Part shown: piece after piece, positions 7,056-8,349 of the stretch | How positions within the stretch are numbered: position 1 is the first letter of the stretch | Layout: each line of letters opens with the position of its first letter | DNA from: an uncultured beta proteobacterium | GTDB lineage: Bacteria; Pseudomonadota; Gammaproteobacteria; Burkholderiales; SG8-39 | Direction of reading: 5' to 3' | Assembly (NCBI GenBank): GCA_903868285.1 | Contig: CAIPUP010000191.1 | Span: 1 to 8,349, forward strand | Length of the DNA: 8,349 nt | Notes under the pieces: generated by a model | Seen by the model: the letters and a program-made list of their open reading frames with translations, nothing else | What the model was told of the DNA's origin: nothing | Database searches by the model: none | Position numbers and translations under genes: made by a program

Positions 7056-7096
7056 GCGGCCGGCCTTGGGTCGTCACCGCTGTTTGCGCTGGTACA

Positions 7097-8349
7097 TCAG
7101 CGCGAGGTGCCGGCGGATTTCAGTTTGTTGGCGCGAGGCTTGCCGCTACGCAGTACGCGTTGCGCCGCCGCCAGCACCTGAACCGGGGCGGTGCCGCCGG
7201 CATGCTTGCGAGCTGCCATCGATCCTTCCAGAGTAAGAAATCGGAACACATCCTTGTCGATGCGCTGGGAGAAGCCACGCAGCTCCGGTAGCGTCAGTTG
7301 CGCAATATCGGTGCCCCTGTCATCGGCAAAGCGCACCGCCCGCGCCACCACCTCATGCGCATCACGAAACGCCAGGCCCTTGCGCACCAGGTAGTCGGCC
7401 AGATCGGTGGCGGTGGCATGGCCTTCGAGCGCCGCACGTCGCATTGCCTCGGGGATGGGTTTGATCCCCGGCACCATGGCGGCAAAAATCGATAGGGTGT
7501 CGCGCAGTGTGTCGACGGTGTCGAACAATGGCTCCTTGTCTTCTTGGTTGTCCTTGTTGTAGGCCAGTGGCTGCGACTTCATCAGCATCAGCAACGACAT
7601 CAGATGTCCCACCACGCGACCGGTCTTGCCGCGCGCCAGCTCTGGTACATCGGGGTTCTTTTTCTGCGGCATGATCGACGAACCAGTGCAAAAACGATCG
7701 GGCAGGGTGATGAAGCCAAAGCGCGGACTCATCCAGAGAATGAGCTCTTCGCAAAAGCGCGACAGATGCACCATCATCAACGCGGCACAGGCGGTGAATT
7801 CAATCGCGAAATCACGATCCGACACCGCATCCAGCGAGTTGCCGCAGACGCCGTCAAAGCCCAGTGCCTTGGCCACCAGTTCGCGTTTGATCGGGAAGCT
7901 GGTGCCCGCCAGCGCGGCAGCGCCCAGCGGCAGCTGGTTCATGCGCTTGCGGCAATCGGCCAGGCGCGAGCGGTCGCGTTGCAGCATTTCGACATAGGCC
8001 AGCAGGTGATGGCCAAAGCTGATCGGTTGCGCTACCTGCATATGGGTGAAGCCCGGCATCACGGTGTGTGCATGTTGCGAGGCCAGGCTGGCCAGGGCGT
8101 GTTGCAATTGCTGCAGCAAGTGGTCCAGTTCGTCGATGGCATCGCGCAGCCAGAGCCGGATGTCGGTGGCCACCTGATCGTTGCGTGAACGGGCCGTGTG
8201 CAGCCGTTTGCCGGCCTCACCCACCAATGCCGTCAGCCTGCGCTCGATATTCAGATGCACGTCCTCGGCCTCCAGCGACCAGACAAACTTGCCCTGTTCG
8301 ATTTCCTTGGCGATCACAGCCAGTCCGCGGCGTATTGCCGCCAGATCGC
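7097..8349 (-). CDS. argH: Argininosuccinate lyase, 5' end outside window
   Basis: ArgH cleaves argininosuccinate to arginine and fumarate, the last step of arginine synthesis, as a cytosolic homotetramer. The visible 417 codons run from the window edge to TGA at 7097-7099. The frame stays open past the GTG at 8317 to the end of the window (DLAAIRRGLAVIAKEIEQGK), so that GTG is internal and roughly 50 N-terminal residues are missing. Family hallmarks are LEAEDVHLNIE, HTARSRNDQVATD, PGFTHMQVAQP and the fumarase/lyase-superfamily signature GSSIMPQKKNPD, which carries the catalytic serine loop. YNKDNQEDKEPLFD and ATATDLADYLVRKGL also fit. The C-terminal tail after GGTAP is somewhat longer than usual and basic (RSGKPRANKLKSAGTSR). 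The kinase gene follows after 41 bases on the same strand. Confidence 0.97.
   Translation of the reverse strand, partial: DLAAIRRGLAVIAKEIEQGKFVWSLEAEDVHLNIERRLTALVGEAGKRLHTARSRNDQVATDIRLWLRDAIDELDHLLQQLQHALASLASQHAHTVMPGFTHMQVAQPISFGHHLLAYVEMLQRDRSRLADCRKRMNQLPLGAAALAGTSFPIKRELVAKALGFDGVCGNSLDAVSDRDFAIEFTACAALMMVHLSRFCEELILWMSPRFGFITLPDRFCTGSSIMPQKKNPDVPELARGKTGRVVGHLMSLLMLMKSQPLAYNKDNQEDKEPLFDTVDTLRDTLSIFAAMVPGIKPIPEAMRRAALEGHATATDLADYLVRKGLAFRDAHEVVARAVRFADDRGTDIAQLTLPELRGFSQRIDKDVFRFLTLEGSMAARKHAGGTAPVQVLAAAQRVLRSGKPRANKLKSAGTSR

Noticed and set aside
7058..7065. GGCCGGCC palindrome just before the kinase start
   Set aside because: It is a short GC palindrome common in such genomes, with no second copy or flanking dyad to suggest an operator.
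7544..8188. Open frame of 214 codons on the plus strand opposite argH
   Set aside because: It is antisense to conserved argH codons, has a His/Gln-rich composition typical of shadow frames and no recognisable motif.
1..8349. Search by eye for tRNA, rRNA, CRISPR repeats, insertion sequences and phage genes
   Set aside because: No such structure was seen; the window is almost fully covered by protein-coding genes and the gaps are all under 60 bases.

Overview
The window looks like a chromosomal piece of a moderately GC-rich proteobacterium, most likely a betaproteobacterium of the Nitrosomonadales or a nearby group. This rests on remembered resemblance of the HemA, GrxD and ArgH sequences and on the order hemA-prfA-prmC-grxD. 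No database search was possible, so the taxonomic call is an inference.

Left part (1-2086, + strand): the tail of a surface-glycan gene set. The first 87 bases encode the last 28 residues of a bacterial sugar transferase (phosphoglycosyltransferase). A 650-residue membrane-anchored nucleotide-sugar 4,6-dehydratase of the WbpM/PglF/CapD type follows. Together they would make a modified UDP-sugar and load the first sugar-phosphate onto the lipid carrier.

Middle part (2096-5765, + strand): a compact housekeeping cluster. It holds hemA (glutamyl-tRNA reductase, first committed step of heme synthesis), prfA (release factor RF1), prmC (methyltransferase that modifies the GGQ glutamine of RF1) and grxD (monothiol CGFS glutaredoxin for Fe-S cluster handling). 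hemA starts only 9 bases after the dehydratase gene. grxD has its own convincing sigma70-type promoter overlapping the prmC stop codon, plus a clear ribosome binding site.

Right part (5781-8349, - strand): argH (argininosuccinate lyase, 5' end outside the window) and, 41 bases downstream of it, a soluble Ser/Thr protein kinase with a C-terminal cyclic-nucleotide-binding domain. The kinase gene converges on grxD, and a near-perfect hairpin spans the junction.

Most of the window is ordinary core genome. The most interesting items are the kinase-CNB fusion (protein kinase G parts in reversed order) and its pairing with argH. The UAG stop of prfA is also notable, because a short extension beyond it ends exactly on the prmC start codon. 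A third point is the abrupt junction between surface-glycan genes and the heme/RF1 cluster. I saw no tRNA, rRNA, CRISPR array, insertion sequence or prophage, and no gene-free stretch over 300 bases.
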